DNA from: Nitrospiraceae bacterium
GTDB taxonomy: Bacteria; Nitrospirota; Thermodesulfovibrionia; Thermodesulfovibrionales; Dissulfurispiraceae
DNA: 7,199 nt
Assembly (NCBI GenBank): GCA_003170655.1
Contig: PMYY01000251.1
Span: forward strand, 1 to 7,199
Reading direction: 5' to 3'
Under the pieces are notes generated by a model. The model was not told the DNA's origin. It did not search any database and saw only the letters and a program-made list of their open reading frames with translations. The translations under genes and the position numbers were made by a program. This document shows positions 1 through 5,690 of this stretch, piece by piece. Positions within the stretch are counted from its first letter, which is position 1. Each line of letters opens with the position of its first letter.

Positions 1-1707
1 GCGGTCTGCGTAAAGGTCCTTGCCTTTAAGAAAACGGTCGATGGATTCGGCAGCCTGGATGCCCGACGCTATGGCCTGGATAACGGTGCTCGGTCCCGAT
101 ACTCCATCGCCGCCGGCGAATACACCCTCGACATTTGTTGTAAAGGTGATGGGATCTGCCTTGATCCTGCCGTTGGGATGAAGTTCGATTCCCTCGACTC
201 CCTGTTTAAACGAAGTATCAACGCCCATGCCGATGGCGAAGATGATCGTGTCGGCCTCGAAGAAATTGAGTTCGCAGTCGTCGTACTTCGGACTGAAGCG
301 TTTGTTTTCGTCGAAGACAGATACGCAGCGCCTTACATCGAGTCCCTTGACCGTGCCGTTTTCTACACGTATCTTGTTCATGCCCCAGGAGTTGTCAATG
401 GTGATGCCTTCTTCGATTACCTGATCGAGCTCCCATTTGTGGGCCGGCATCTCGTCGCATTTTTCGAGGCATACCATTTTCACTTCTTTTCCGCCGAGCC
501 TTTTTGCAGAAAGTGCAACGTCGACGGCCACGTTGCCGCCTCCGATCACGACGACTTTGTTGCCGACTTCGACCTTCTCACCCATCTTAGCCTTGCGGAG
601 AAAGTCGAGGCAATCGTATATTCCCTTGGGATCTCCCTCAACCGGCATCTTTATCGCCTTGTGAGTCCCGACGGCTATGAAGACTGCCTTGAATCCTTGT
701 TTCTTCAGATCTTCGACAGTGAAATCGCGTCCTAAAGCCTGATTGTATTTGATGTCGACATCATAGGCCAGGATGGTATCGATCTCTTTCTTTACTACAT
801 CATTCGGCAAGCGATATCCCGGAATAGCTACGGCGAGCATGCCGCCCGCTATGTCGGACTTTTCGAATACGGTTACCTGGTATCCTTTGAGTGAAAGGTC
901 TCGCGCACATGTCATGCCCGCGGGTCCGCTTCCAATGACCGCGATCTTGCCGAGCTTTTCGGCCGGAAGCTCAGGTTTCTTGAAGCCGCCGTGGGTATCT
1001 TCCCAATCGGTAAGGAACCTCTTCAGGTAGCAGATCGAGACAGGATCGTCCAGGTCTTTCCTGCGGCATCCGCTCTCGCAGGGATGAGTACAGACGCGTC
1101 CGCAGGCCGCCGGGAAGGGGTTGTTCCTTCTCACTATTTCGAGTGCTTCGGCAAACCTGCCGCTTGCCGTCATTGTCACATATGCGTGGGCGTTCACCTC
1201 AGCGGGGCATTCGATCCGGCATGGAGAAACGCCTTGCTTGTCGATGGCCACAGCGCCGGGGACTGCCTGTGCATATCTCCTGTTGATAGCTGTGCGCTTG
1301 GCAAGCTCCTGATTGAACTCGCTTGGAGCTGTGACAGGACATTTCTGGACGCAGGCCTCGCAGCCCGTACATTTCTTGGGATCGACGTACCGCGCCTTTT
1401 TCCGGACAGTAGCGGTGAAGTCGCCGGCATCTCCCTTTAGTGCGACCATCTCGGAGCATGAATGGATATCGATATTGAGGTGTCTGCCGACATCTACCAT
1501 CTTTGGCGAGATCATGCACATCGCGCAGTCGCCCGTCGGGAAGGTCTTGTCGAGCATCGACATGATGCCGCCAATGGAGGATTCCTTCTGGACCATGTGG
1601 ACCTTGAACCCGCTTTCAGCAAGGTCGAGCGATGCCTGCATGCCTCCGATTCCGCCGCCGACTACAAGTACAGAACCTTTTTTTGTTGAAGAAGATTTCT
1701 CGTTCAT
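1..1707 (-). CDS. hdrA: HdrA-GltD fusion: heterodisulfide reductase subunit A-like flavoprotein with embedded NAD(P)H oxidoreductase module (C-terminus outside window)
   Basis: Open frame from ATG at 1707 to the window edge, 569 residues and no stop. Residues 17-22 form a GxGxxG FAD motif (GGGIGG). The HdrA signature DKTFPTGDCAMC follows, with C61 and C64. C113, C116, C119 and C123 make a CxxCxxCxxxCP ferredoxin site. The HdrA-like stretch ending QAVPGAVAID then passes into a GltD-type module: C163/C167 (CRIECPAEVNAHAY), C202/C206/C210/C214, a second FAD motif GSGPAG at 259-264, an NAD(P)H motif GGGNVAVDVA at 389-398, and a GGD segment near the edge. The GltD family moves electrons between NAD(P)H and Fe-S/flavin centres; HdrA is the flavin (often electron-bifurcating) subunit of HdrABC. 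I infer a cytoplasmic protein coupling NAD(P)H to HdrBC. The start overlaps the hdrB stop as ATGA, with AGAGG 12 nt upstream at 1720-1724. I checked the frame by hand across most of the Cys-rich region and saw no frameshift. True partner and electron direction are unknown. Confidence 0.92.
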   Translation of the reverse strand, partial: MNEKSSSTKKGSVLVVGGGIGGMQASLDLAESGFKVHMVQKESSIGGIMSMLDKTFPTGDCAMCMISPKMVDVGRHLNIDIHSCSEMVALKGDAGDFTATVRKKARYVDPKKCTGCEACVQKCPVTAPSEFNQELAKRTAINRRYAQAVPGAVAIDKQGVSPCRIECPAEVNAHAYVTMTASGRFAEALEIVRRNNPFPAACGRVCTHPCESGCRRKDLDDPVSICYLKRFLTDWEDTHGGFKKPELPAEKLGKIAVIGSGPAGMTCARDLSLKGYQVTVFEKSDIAGGMLAVAIPGYRLPNDVVKKEIDTILAYDVDIKYNQALGRDFTVEDLKKQGFKAVFIAVGTHKAIKMPVEGDPKGIYDCLDFLRKAKMGEKVEVGNKVVVIGGGNVAVDVALSAKRLGGKEVKMVCLEKCDEMPAHKWELDQVIEEGITIDNSWGMNKIRVENGTVKGLDVRRCVSVFDENKRFSPKYDDCELNFFEADTIIFAIGMGVDTSFKQGVEGIELHPNGRIKADPITFTTNVEGVFAGGDGVSGPSTVIQAIASGIQAAESIDRFLKGKDLYADR

Positions 1708-2579
1708 AGTAATTTCAAACCTCTCAAGAGTTCCGTTGCCTCTATAAAATGCCTGTCGAGCTGTAGCTCGGCAGTGCCGATGTCCATAGATACGCCGATC
1801 AATTCCGTTATGAAATAGACAGGCAGACTCTGACCGATGCCGTACTTCGCAGCTGCCTTCCCTTGGTATGCGTCCATGTTCATCTGGCACATGGGGCAGG
1901 TAGTTACAAAGCAGTTCGCCCCGCGTGCAAGGGCATCTTTCTGGATATTCGACATAAGTCTGATGGCAACGTCGGAGTCGTTTACCGAGGCCGACGCCCC
2001 GCAACAGTCTGTCTTGTAGCCCCAGTCTATCGCCTGCGCTCCTAGGGCCTCGCATACCATCTCCATGCCCTGCGGGTTTTCGACATTATCTGTGATCTGA
2101 ATATCCGCGGGATAGCGGGTCTGTAAACAGCCGTAATAGCAGGCAGGCCTTAGGCCTTCAAGCTTCTTTGTCGCTTTCGCCCCAATCTCTCCAGATTTTG
2201 CCTTTTCGACGAGGAGGTCGAGAATGGACAGGAGCTTGATCTTTCCCTGGATCTTTTCCGAAAGCTCTGCGTTGATCTTTTCCCTTAGGTCTGGGTCGCT
2301 TTCAAGTGCTTTTTGGGCAAGGACTGTGCGGCTGTAACAGGAAGCGCAGGGGATCACCATTTCGGCATAACCGCTTGCATCAGCAATGCCCAGGTTGCGG
2401 GCAGGCATGGCTATCGCCAGAAAATCATTTGTCTTGGCCGCGGAGGTGGCGCCGCAGCAATTCCAATCTTTGATCTCCTTAAGGTCGGCACCCAGTCTGC
2501 CGAGTACATCCCTGCACTGTTTGTCATAAAGCGCAGAGGAAGCATGGAGCGAACATCCCGGATAGTAGGCTATTTCCAT
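1704..2579 (-). CDS. hdrB: CoB--CoM heterodisulfide reductase subunit B-like protein (CCG-domain)
   Basis: A complete 291-residue protein, the usual HdrB length, with two CCG domains. In the first, C9 (YYPGCS), C41-C42 (NCCGA) and C78/C81 (PCASC) give the spacing C-x31-CC-x35-CxxC. In the second, C151 (YYGC), C192-C193 (DCCGA) and C228/C231 (TCPMC) repeat the pattern. In characterised HdrB these cysteines bind non-cubane 4Fe-4S clusters that cleave disulfides; in bacteria the substrate is usually unknown and need not be CoM-S-S-CoB. No signal peptide or membrane segment is seen, so it is probably cytoplasmic. GAGG at 2589-2592 lies 9 nt before the ATG. The gene is second of three, after hdrC, and its TGA overlaps the ATG of hdrA, which implies translational coupling and a stoichiometric complex. 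Family call is firm; substrate is not. Confidence 0.95.
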   Translation of the reverse strand: MEIAYYPGCSLHASSALYDKQCRDVLGRLGADLKEIKDWNCCGATSAAKTNDFLAIAMPARNLGIADASGYAEMVIPCASCYSRTVLAQKALESDPDLREKINAELSEKIQGKIKLLSILDLLVEKAKSGEIGAKATKKLEGLRPACYYGCLQTRYPADIQITDNVENPQGMEMVCEALGAQAIDWGYKTDCCGASASVNDSDVAIRLMSNIQKDALARGANCFVTTCPMCQMNMDAYQGKAAAKYGIGQSLPVYFITELIGVSMDIGTAELQLDRHFIEATELLRGLKLL

Positions 2580-2596
2580 AATGTATTACCTCGTGT

Positions 2597-2635
2597 CCCC
2601 TCTTTTCTTCTATTAATTTAAGAAAAGGTGAGGGG
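2597..2635 (-). repeat. Bulged hairpin in the hdrC-hdrB gap
   Basis: On the plus strand, cccctc (2597-2602) followed by ttttctt (2603-2609) pairs with aagaaaa (2620-2626) and gagggg (2630-2635). This gives 13 base pairs, interrupted on one side by the three bases 2627-2629, with a 10-nt A/T-rich loop. In the minus-strand transcript it sits between the hdrC stop and the hdrB ribosome binding site. No U-run follows the stem, so it is not a typical intrinsic terminator. It may tune relative hdrC/hdrB expression, act as an mRNA processing or stability site, or be a degenerate intergenic palindromic repeat. The pairing is read directly; the role is inference. Confidence 0.7.
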
Positions 2636-2641
2636 AATTCT

Positions 2642-3244
2642 TTATTTTTTCGCCTTTGCAAACAGCCGTTTTATTTCGGCAAGGCCCTTAATTTTATCAA
2701 TACTAAAATGCATCCTCTTGAGCTTCATCATCTCCTTGCCTAGCTGCATCTGATTCTTCAGTTCCACGATAATTGCCTTGATCCCGCCGCCTTTTTTTAG
2801 CTCATTCTGGGCGTTCTTTATCTCGTAAATGCCCATGAACTCCATCTCGTTCAACCTGCCGAAATGGGAGGTCGAGGTGAGAAAGGCGTTGTGGAAGTAC
2901 GCTACTTTCGGTGTCATAGGCTCAAGGTGCTGCTCCTTCACCATCTGCTTGAGGGTCTCCGTTATCCTGGCTGTGTGTATGTTGTTTGGGCAGCGCGTGC
3001 CACATGTATAACAGGCAACGCACTGCCAGACTAGGAGGTTGTTCAGGGCAGCCTCTCTGTCACCCAAAAGGACCATCCGGATCAGGCGGTCTGGGGTCAC
3101 GCCGGTATCGTCTCCCACGGGACAACCCGCAGCGCATCTTCGGCACTGGTAGCAAGCATTCAGGTTCTGGCCGGATCTGGCAGCAACCTCCTGCGCCAGC
3201 GAACCGGCTGTTTCTGTCTCAATAGTGAGGGTCTGTGATGACAT
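2642..3244 (-). CDS. hdrC: Heterodisulfide reductase subunit C-like protein (two 4Fe-4S clusters)
   Basis: A complete 200-residue protein with two ferredoxin-type motifs: C31/C34/C37/C41-P (CYQCRRCAAGCP) and C75/C78/C81/C85-P (CVACYTCGTRCP), each CxxCxxCxxxCP. Their spacing and the helical linker between them fit HdrC, which relays electrons from the HdrA flavoprotein to the HdrB catalytic clusters. After about residue 120 there is a Lys-rich, probably helical tail ending KRLFAKAKK. No membrane segments are seen, so this is the soluble HdrC type and not a DsrM/HdrE-linked membrane form. A strong ribosome binding site (AGGAG within 3252-3257) precedes the ATG at 3244. It is the first gene of the hdrCBA operon; no convincing promoter was found directly upstream. 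The C-terminal tail is slightly longer than in minimal HdrC proteins. Confidence 0.95.
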   Translation of the reverse strand: MSSQTLTIETETAGSLAQEVAARSGQNLNACYQCRRCAAGCPVGDDTGVTPDRLIRMVLLGDREAALNNLLVWQCVACYTCGTRCPNNIHTARITETLKQMVKEQHLEPMTPKVAYFHNAFLTSTSHFGRLNEMEFMGIYEIKNAQNELKKGGGIKAIIVELKNQMQLGKEMMKLKRMHFSIDKIKGLAEIKRLFAKAKK

Positions 3245-3557
3245 AATTTATCTCCTCGCGTGGTCCGATTTCAGTCAGTCATAGGTTCGCGCCTGCAATT
3301 TCTCGTGCAAGGTTAAGGATTACCGGCACCGAAAGACATATCAGAGAATTAGTACATTTAGTAGCTCTAGGAAGCGATGGATGCCACGACCTCAGATAGG
3401 AAGAATGAAATGAAATCAGTTTGGATAAGTCATGTGATAATAACAGCAGGCTTTTCGCCATCCCAACCTTTAATCTTTGGTCCCGCCCTCTGTCCGGCGA
3501 GACGTTCCAGCGTTGATAGTGGACTTCAATCCGTTTGGTTGCGACTTGCGTTATGTT

Positions 3558-3605
3558 TGCTCCGGAGCATTGTCATGAAATGATATCTCAGGAGATAGAC
3601 AATGC
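3558..3605. repeat. Cluster of overlapping palindromes and a hairpin
   Basis: Three perfect inverted repeats overlap here. TGCTCCGGAGCA (3558-3569) is a 12-bp palindrome. GCATTGTC (3567-3574) pairs with GACAATGC (3598-3605). Inside that pair, TATCTC (3584-3589) and GAGATA (3592-3597) are separated by two bases, or form 5 pairs with a CAGG loop. The outer and inner stems can stack, leaving a 9-nt bulge on one side (3575-3583) that is itself TCAT-gaa-ATGA. The right arm of the 12-mer shares three bases with the outer stem, so the two structures compete. This could be an operator for a dimeric regulator or a structured RNA leader. Confidence 0.65.
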
Positions 3606-3697
3606 ACTTAGATTATTCTAATCCACAGTTTAGATTTTGTGCAAGGGGAAACATACCATGTTTGCGGTCTTACCTTTCAAGGCAGAAGGATGTTCCC

Positions 3698-3726
3698 TTG
3701 TTTTGTGTCCATTCCATTGATACAAT
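3698..3726 (+). promoter_or_regulatory. Putative sigma70 promoter for the HMA-lipoprotein unit
   Basis: TTGTTT at 3698-3703 (3 of 6 to the -35 consensus, including the TTG) and TACAAT at 3721-3726 (5 of 6 to the -10 consensus) are separated by exactly 17 bp. Transcription would begin near 3733, giving a short leader of about 35 nt carrying the GGAGG site before the ATG at 3767. This placement favours the 71-residue product over the longer open frame that begins at 3602. Prediction by eye only. Confidence 0.4.
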
Positions 3727-3754
3727 AGGAAGCAACCCTGAGCACCCGGAATCT

Positions 3755-3759
3755 GGAGG
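3755..3759 (+). promoter_or_regulatory. Ribosome binding site that sets the HMA gene start
   Basis: GGAGG lies 7 nt before the ATG at 3767, an optimal Shine-Dalgarno match. It decides between this ATG and the in-frame upstream ATG at 3602, because the conserved HMA fold begins right after 3767. Confidence 0.75.
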
Positions 3760-3766
3760 CTTGATT

Positions 3767-3982
3767 ATGAATACTATGTGCATCCGCGTTCAGAAGGAAT
3801 TTTGTGAAGAGTGTTCTCTTGCCCTGCGGCGTTTTATCGGCGGGCAGGAAGGTGTTGAGTCAATTGATGCTTCTGAAGGACAAATATCGATAGTTTATGA
3901 TGACAAGACGATTGACGGCGGGCAGCTCTTTGCCGCAGTCTGCGAAAATGTCGAGAGACTCGGATATAAATTACTCGCATAA
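3767..3982 (+). CDS. HMA-domain (heavy-metal-associated) CxxC small protein
   Basis: A 71-residue protein that is essentially one HMA fold. The predicted order is beta (MCIRVQKEF), the metal-site loop C13-E-E-C16, helix to about residue 30, two strands with a turn (ASEGQISIVY), helix 2 (LFAAVCENVERLG) and a final short strand. Family members carry Cu(I), Zn or Hg on the CxxC and hand it to P-type ATPases or other targets. The usual GMTC lead is replaced by EFCEEC, with acidic residues inside the motif, so metal preference cannot be read off. C5 and C56 are extra thiols. It is probably cytoplasmic, with no signal peptide. It lies 9 bp upstream of a lipoprotein gene in the same direction, so the two are probably co-transcribed. 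No P-type ATPase or metal regulator is in the window. An alternative start at 3602 would add 55 residues of no recognisable fold. Confidence 0.8.
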   Translation: MNTMCIRVQKEFCEECSLALRRFIGGQEGVESIDASEGQISIVYDDKTIDGGQLFAAVCENVERLGYKLLA

Positions 3983-3991
3983 GGAGAAGAC

Positions 3992-4402
3992 ATGATAAAA
4001 ATGGTGAGGATTGCGACAATTGCCTTTTCTCTATTCATCCTGGCTGCATGCGCCGCCGTGCCGGTAAAGGAAAGCGGGAAGATTGAGATCAAACCTACAG
4101 GTATCCATGAGGAATGCGCTTCGATGCATCGTGGGCAGTGGATTGTCTATGCTTTTGAAGCATCTGAGCGTGTTGATTTTAATATCCATTACCATGCGAG
4201 CCAGAAGATATTTTATCCTGTTGAAAAACCTGGTATAACTTCAGACAGTGGAAAGTACGCTCCTGAAACAGAAGACATCTATTGCCTGATGTGGACAAAC
4301 CCGAACAAGATGCCGGTAAGCCTGAATTACCGGTATGAGATCCATGATGAGGTCAAGCCGATAACGCCGGAGCCGTCAACGCGGCCGGGCAGCGTGTATT
4401 AG
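3992..4402 (+). CDS. Predicted lipoprotein, family not recognised (possible GOLD-like beta-sandwich)
   Basis: A 136-residue protein with a short positive N-terminus (MIKMVR), a hydrophobic stretch and the lipobox L17-A18-A19-C20, so it should be lipidated at C20; Ala follows the Cys and there is no Asp retention signal, so outer-membrane anchoring is plausible. The mature part looks all-beta: a strand pair around WIVYAFEA and VDFNIHYHA, then YCLMWTN and VSLNYRYEI. The pattern of alternating strands with an aromatic Y-C near an N resembles GOLD/emp24-type sandwiches, but this is a weak visual impression. C42 and C98 could form a disulfide; H39, H46, H66 and H68 and several Met residues could bind metal. 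The Pro-rich C-terminal tail looks disordered. AAGGAG (3981-3986) precedes the ATG and overlaps the end of the HMA gene's TAA region. Function is unknown; co-transcription with the HMA protein suggests, but does not show, metal handling. Confidence 0.8.
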   Translation: MIKMVRIATIAFSLFILAACAAVPVKESGKIEIKPTGIHEECASMHRGQWIVYAFEASERVDFNIHYHASQKIFYPVEKPGITSDSGKYAPETEDIYCLMWTNPNKMPVSLNYRYEIHDEVKPITPEPSTRPGSVY

Positions 4403-4416
4403 CGGACCGTCAAGTT

Positions 4417-5481
4417 CTAATACGGTGCAATAACGCCGCCGCCTAGGACAATATCACCGTCATAGAAGACGGAACTCTGTCCGGGGGAAGGTGCCCATTG
4501 AGGTTCGCAGTAGTCGACCCTGACCATTTTGCTATCGACTATCTGCAGAGAAGCCCGTTCGTCCTTCATGGTTGATCGCACCTTGACTGTGGCACTCATG
4601 TGCCAGCTGTGGGGATCAACGAGCCAGTTTACGCCCTGCACCGTGAACGCACTCATTTGCGCCATCTCCCGCGGCCCAGCATAAATGGCATTTGCCGAAG
4701 GGTCTATCTTCACGACGTACATCGGTTTCCCCATAGCCGGTAGGCGCTTCCTTTGGCCTATGGTATAGAGATGTATGCCACTGTGGTTCCCGATCTGCTT
4801 TCTTGTCTCAATATCGATGACTGGTCCTTTAGCTTCTTCGGCCAGGCCATCCATAAAGGCAACGTAATTCCTCTCCTCTATGAAACAAATCTCCTGGCTT
4901 TCAGGCCTGTTGGCGGAAGGTAAAGAGAGCCTGTGCGCAATTTCACGGACAGCAGGCTTCGTTTTTTCCCCGAGAGGTAAAATGAGCCGGTTGACGATAT
5001 CGCGGCTAAGCGCATAGAGCACATAGGACTGATCTTTTTTATTGTCGAGACCTCTACACAATTGCGCTCCTGTCCCGGTACTTTGCACACGTGCGTAATG
5101 GCCGGTGGCGATGAAATCGAACCCGCGGGTATCGGCGGCCTTGATGAGAGACGGGAATTTAATGAATTTATTGCATAGGATACATGGGTTTGGGGTCAGC
5201 CCTTTGGAGTAAGACTCTATAAACGGTCTGATCACCTTTTCCGAAAAAAGATCTCTCATGTCGATATGGCTGTGTTTTATGCCGATAACATCGGCTGTCT
5301 TCGAGGCATCCACTACAGCCTTCACCGAGCAGCAAGGTGCTTTTCCGAGGGCCTTGCGGGACTGAGGATCGAAGAGTATCAGGCTGACGCCCTCAACCTC
5401 GTAGCCCTGTTCTTTCAGGAGAATGGCCGTGACAGACGAATCGACGCCTCCGCTCATGCCGACGATGACTTTTTTGTTCAT
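4417..5481 (-). CDS. mnmA: tRNA-specific 2-thiouridylase MnmA
   Basis: A complete 354-residue protein, normal length. It makes the 2-thio group of s2U34 in tRNA-Lys, -Glu and -Gln using ATP and a persulfide sulfur. Visible marks are the N-terminal PP-loop SGGVDSS (10-16), C100 in NPCILCN (nucleophile position) with C103, GHYAR at 127-131, KDQSYVLY near 149-156, and C199 in SQEICF (partner cysteine). The central GQRK motif and the C-terminal beta-barrel follow. C100/C103/C199 match the three cysteines proposed to hold an Fe-S cluster in E. coli MnmA; C50-C51 is an additional CC pair. The start is fixed because an in-frame TAG (5485-5487) lies two codons upstream of the ATG, yet the ribosome binding site is weak. 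It is convergent with the lipoprotein gene (14 bp between stops) and no terminator is evident in that gap. No cysteine desulfurase gene is nearby. Confidence 0.97.
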   Translation of the reverse strand: MNKKVIVGMSGGVDSSVTAILLKEQGYEVEGVSLILFDPQSRKALGKAPCCSVKAVVDASKTADVIGIKHSHIDMRDLFSEKVIRPFIESYSKGLTPNPCILCNKFIKFPSLIKAADTRGFDFIATGHYARVQSTGTGAQLCRGLDNKKDQSYVLYALSRDIVNRLILPLGEKTKPAVREIAHRLSLPSANRPESQEICFIEERNYVAFMDGLAEEAKGPVIDIETRKQIGNHSGIHLYTIGQRKRLPAMGKPMYVVKIDPSANAIYAGPREMAQMSAFTVQGVNWLVDPHSWHMSATVKVRSTMKDERASLQIVDSKMVRVDYCEPQWAPSPGQSSVFYDGDIVLGGGVIAPY

Positions 5482-5493
5482 GGTCTATTCTGA

Positions 5494-5650
5494 CAGAGGC
5501 AGAAGGGGCGAAGCAAGGAGACAGTAACCTGAAGCATCCATCTATAGCGCTTTTGATTAACCCTTGGTAGAGGTGGAATCTTAGCTCCATTCTATTATAG
5601 GAGGGGACTAAGGGGTGGTAAATTCCCGGAACCAAGCACCCCTGCCTCTG
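5494..5650. repeat. Spaced 9-bp inverted repeat (CAGAGGCAG / CTGCCTCTG)
   Basis: CAGAGGCAG at 5494-5502 is repeated in inverted form at 5642-5650, with 139 bp between. Inside the arms a GGGG follows on both sides (offset by two bases), so similarity extends a little beyond nine. No target-site duplication is visible outside the arms. This could be a small non-autonomous element or chance; evidence is thin. Confidence 0.3.
5594..5622 (-). promoter_or_regulatory. Putative sigma70 promoter for mnmA
   Basis: On the minus strand, TTTACC (5617-5622, 4 of 6 to the -35 consensus) and a perfect TATAAT (5594-5599) are separated by exactly 17 bp. Transcription would start near 5587, leaving a leader of about 105 nt before mnmA. 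The spacer is G/C-rich and overlaps a GAGGGGAC word also seen next to the hdrC-hdrB hairpin, so the element could be part of a repeat. Prediction by eye. Confidence 0.45.
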
Positions 5651-5690
5651 CTTAAGGCACCTACTGTTCGTCCTTAACCAAGGATGGGAG

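Larger units (their letters stand above)
3245..3766. other. Divergent intergenic region, hdrC / HMA gene
   Basis: A 522-bp stretch separates the divergent hdrC and HMA-protein genes. Reading both strands I see no protein with recognisable family features. It holds the inverted-repeat cluster at 3558-3605 and the promoter-like element at 3698-3726 facing the HMA gene. For hdrC I found no convincing sigma70 or sigma54 promoter; TTGCAC on the minus strand (about 3305-3310) has no well-spaced -10 partner. The remainder (3245-3557) is unremarkable mixed sequence. The length suggests more regulation, or a decayed gene, than two simple promoters need. Confidence 0.6.
5482..5690. other. mnmA-glgX intergenic region
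   Basis: This 209-bp gap between two minus-strand genes has no supported protein. It contains a candidate mnmA promoter (5594-5622), a spaced 9-bp inverted repeat (5494-5502 and 5642-5650), a second 7-bp inverted pair CCTTGGT (5562-5568) / ACCAAGG (5677-5683), and a small CCTT-aacc-AAGG hairpin (5672-5683) just after the glgX stop. I see no U-run and no good intrinsic terminator for glgX. The long gap and the promoter argue that mnmA is not simply co-transcribed with glgX. Confidence 0.6.

Noticed and set aside
178..735. Plus-strand open frame of 185 codons
   Set aside because: It lies fully antisense to the GltD part of hdrA, whose minus-strand frame has clear FAD, NAD(P)H and Fe-S motifs. 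No recognisable domain in the plus frame.
991..1440. Plus-strand open frame of 149 codons, with overlapping frames on both strands
   Set aside because: Shadow of the Cys-rich HdrA/GltD junction; no ribosome binding site or family features.
1678..1684. Run of seven A on the coding strand near the hdrA start (codons K9-K10), considered as a slippage site
   Set aside because: Runs of this length are common and the normal frame gives a full HdrA sequence; no alternative product is evident.
2597..2635. Intrinsic terminator after hdrC
   Set aside because: No U-tract follows the stem, and hdrB and hdrA clearly continue the operon.
3432..3528. Minus-strand reading containing GPKIKGWDGEKPAVIIT, considered as the tail of a transposase or other decayed protein
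   Set aside because: In-frame stops bound it to about 30 codons and I could not match it to a known family. A translated search of 3245-3600 would settle it.
3377..3583. Plus-strand open frame of 68 codons in the divergent gap
   Set aside because: Poorly spaced ribosome binding site and no recognisable fold. It ends inside the palindrome cluster. Could be a decayed fragment, but nothing supports a gene.
5393..5635. Minus-strand open frame of 80 codons upstream of and overlapping mnmA
   Set aside because: Out of frame with mnmA, Arg/His-rich composition typical of a shadow frame, and it overlaps the PP-loop coding region.
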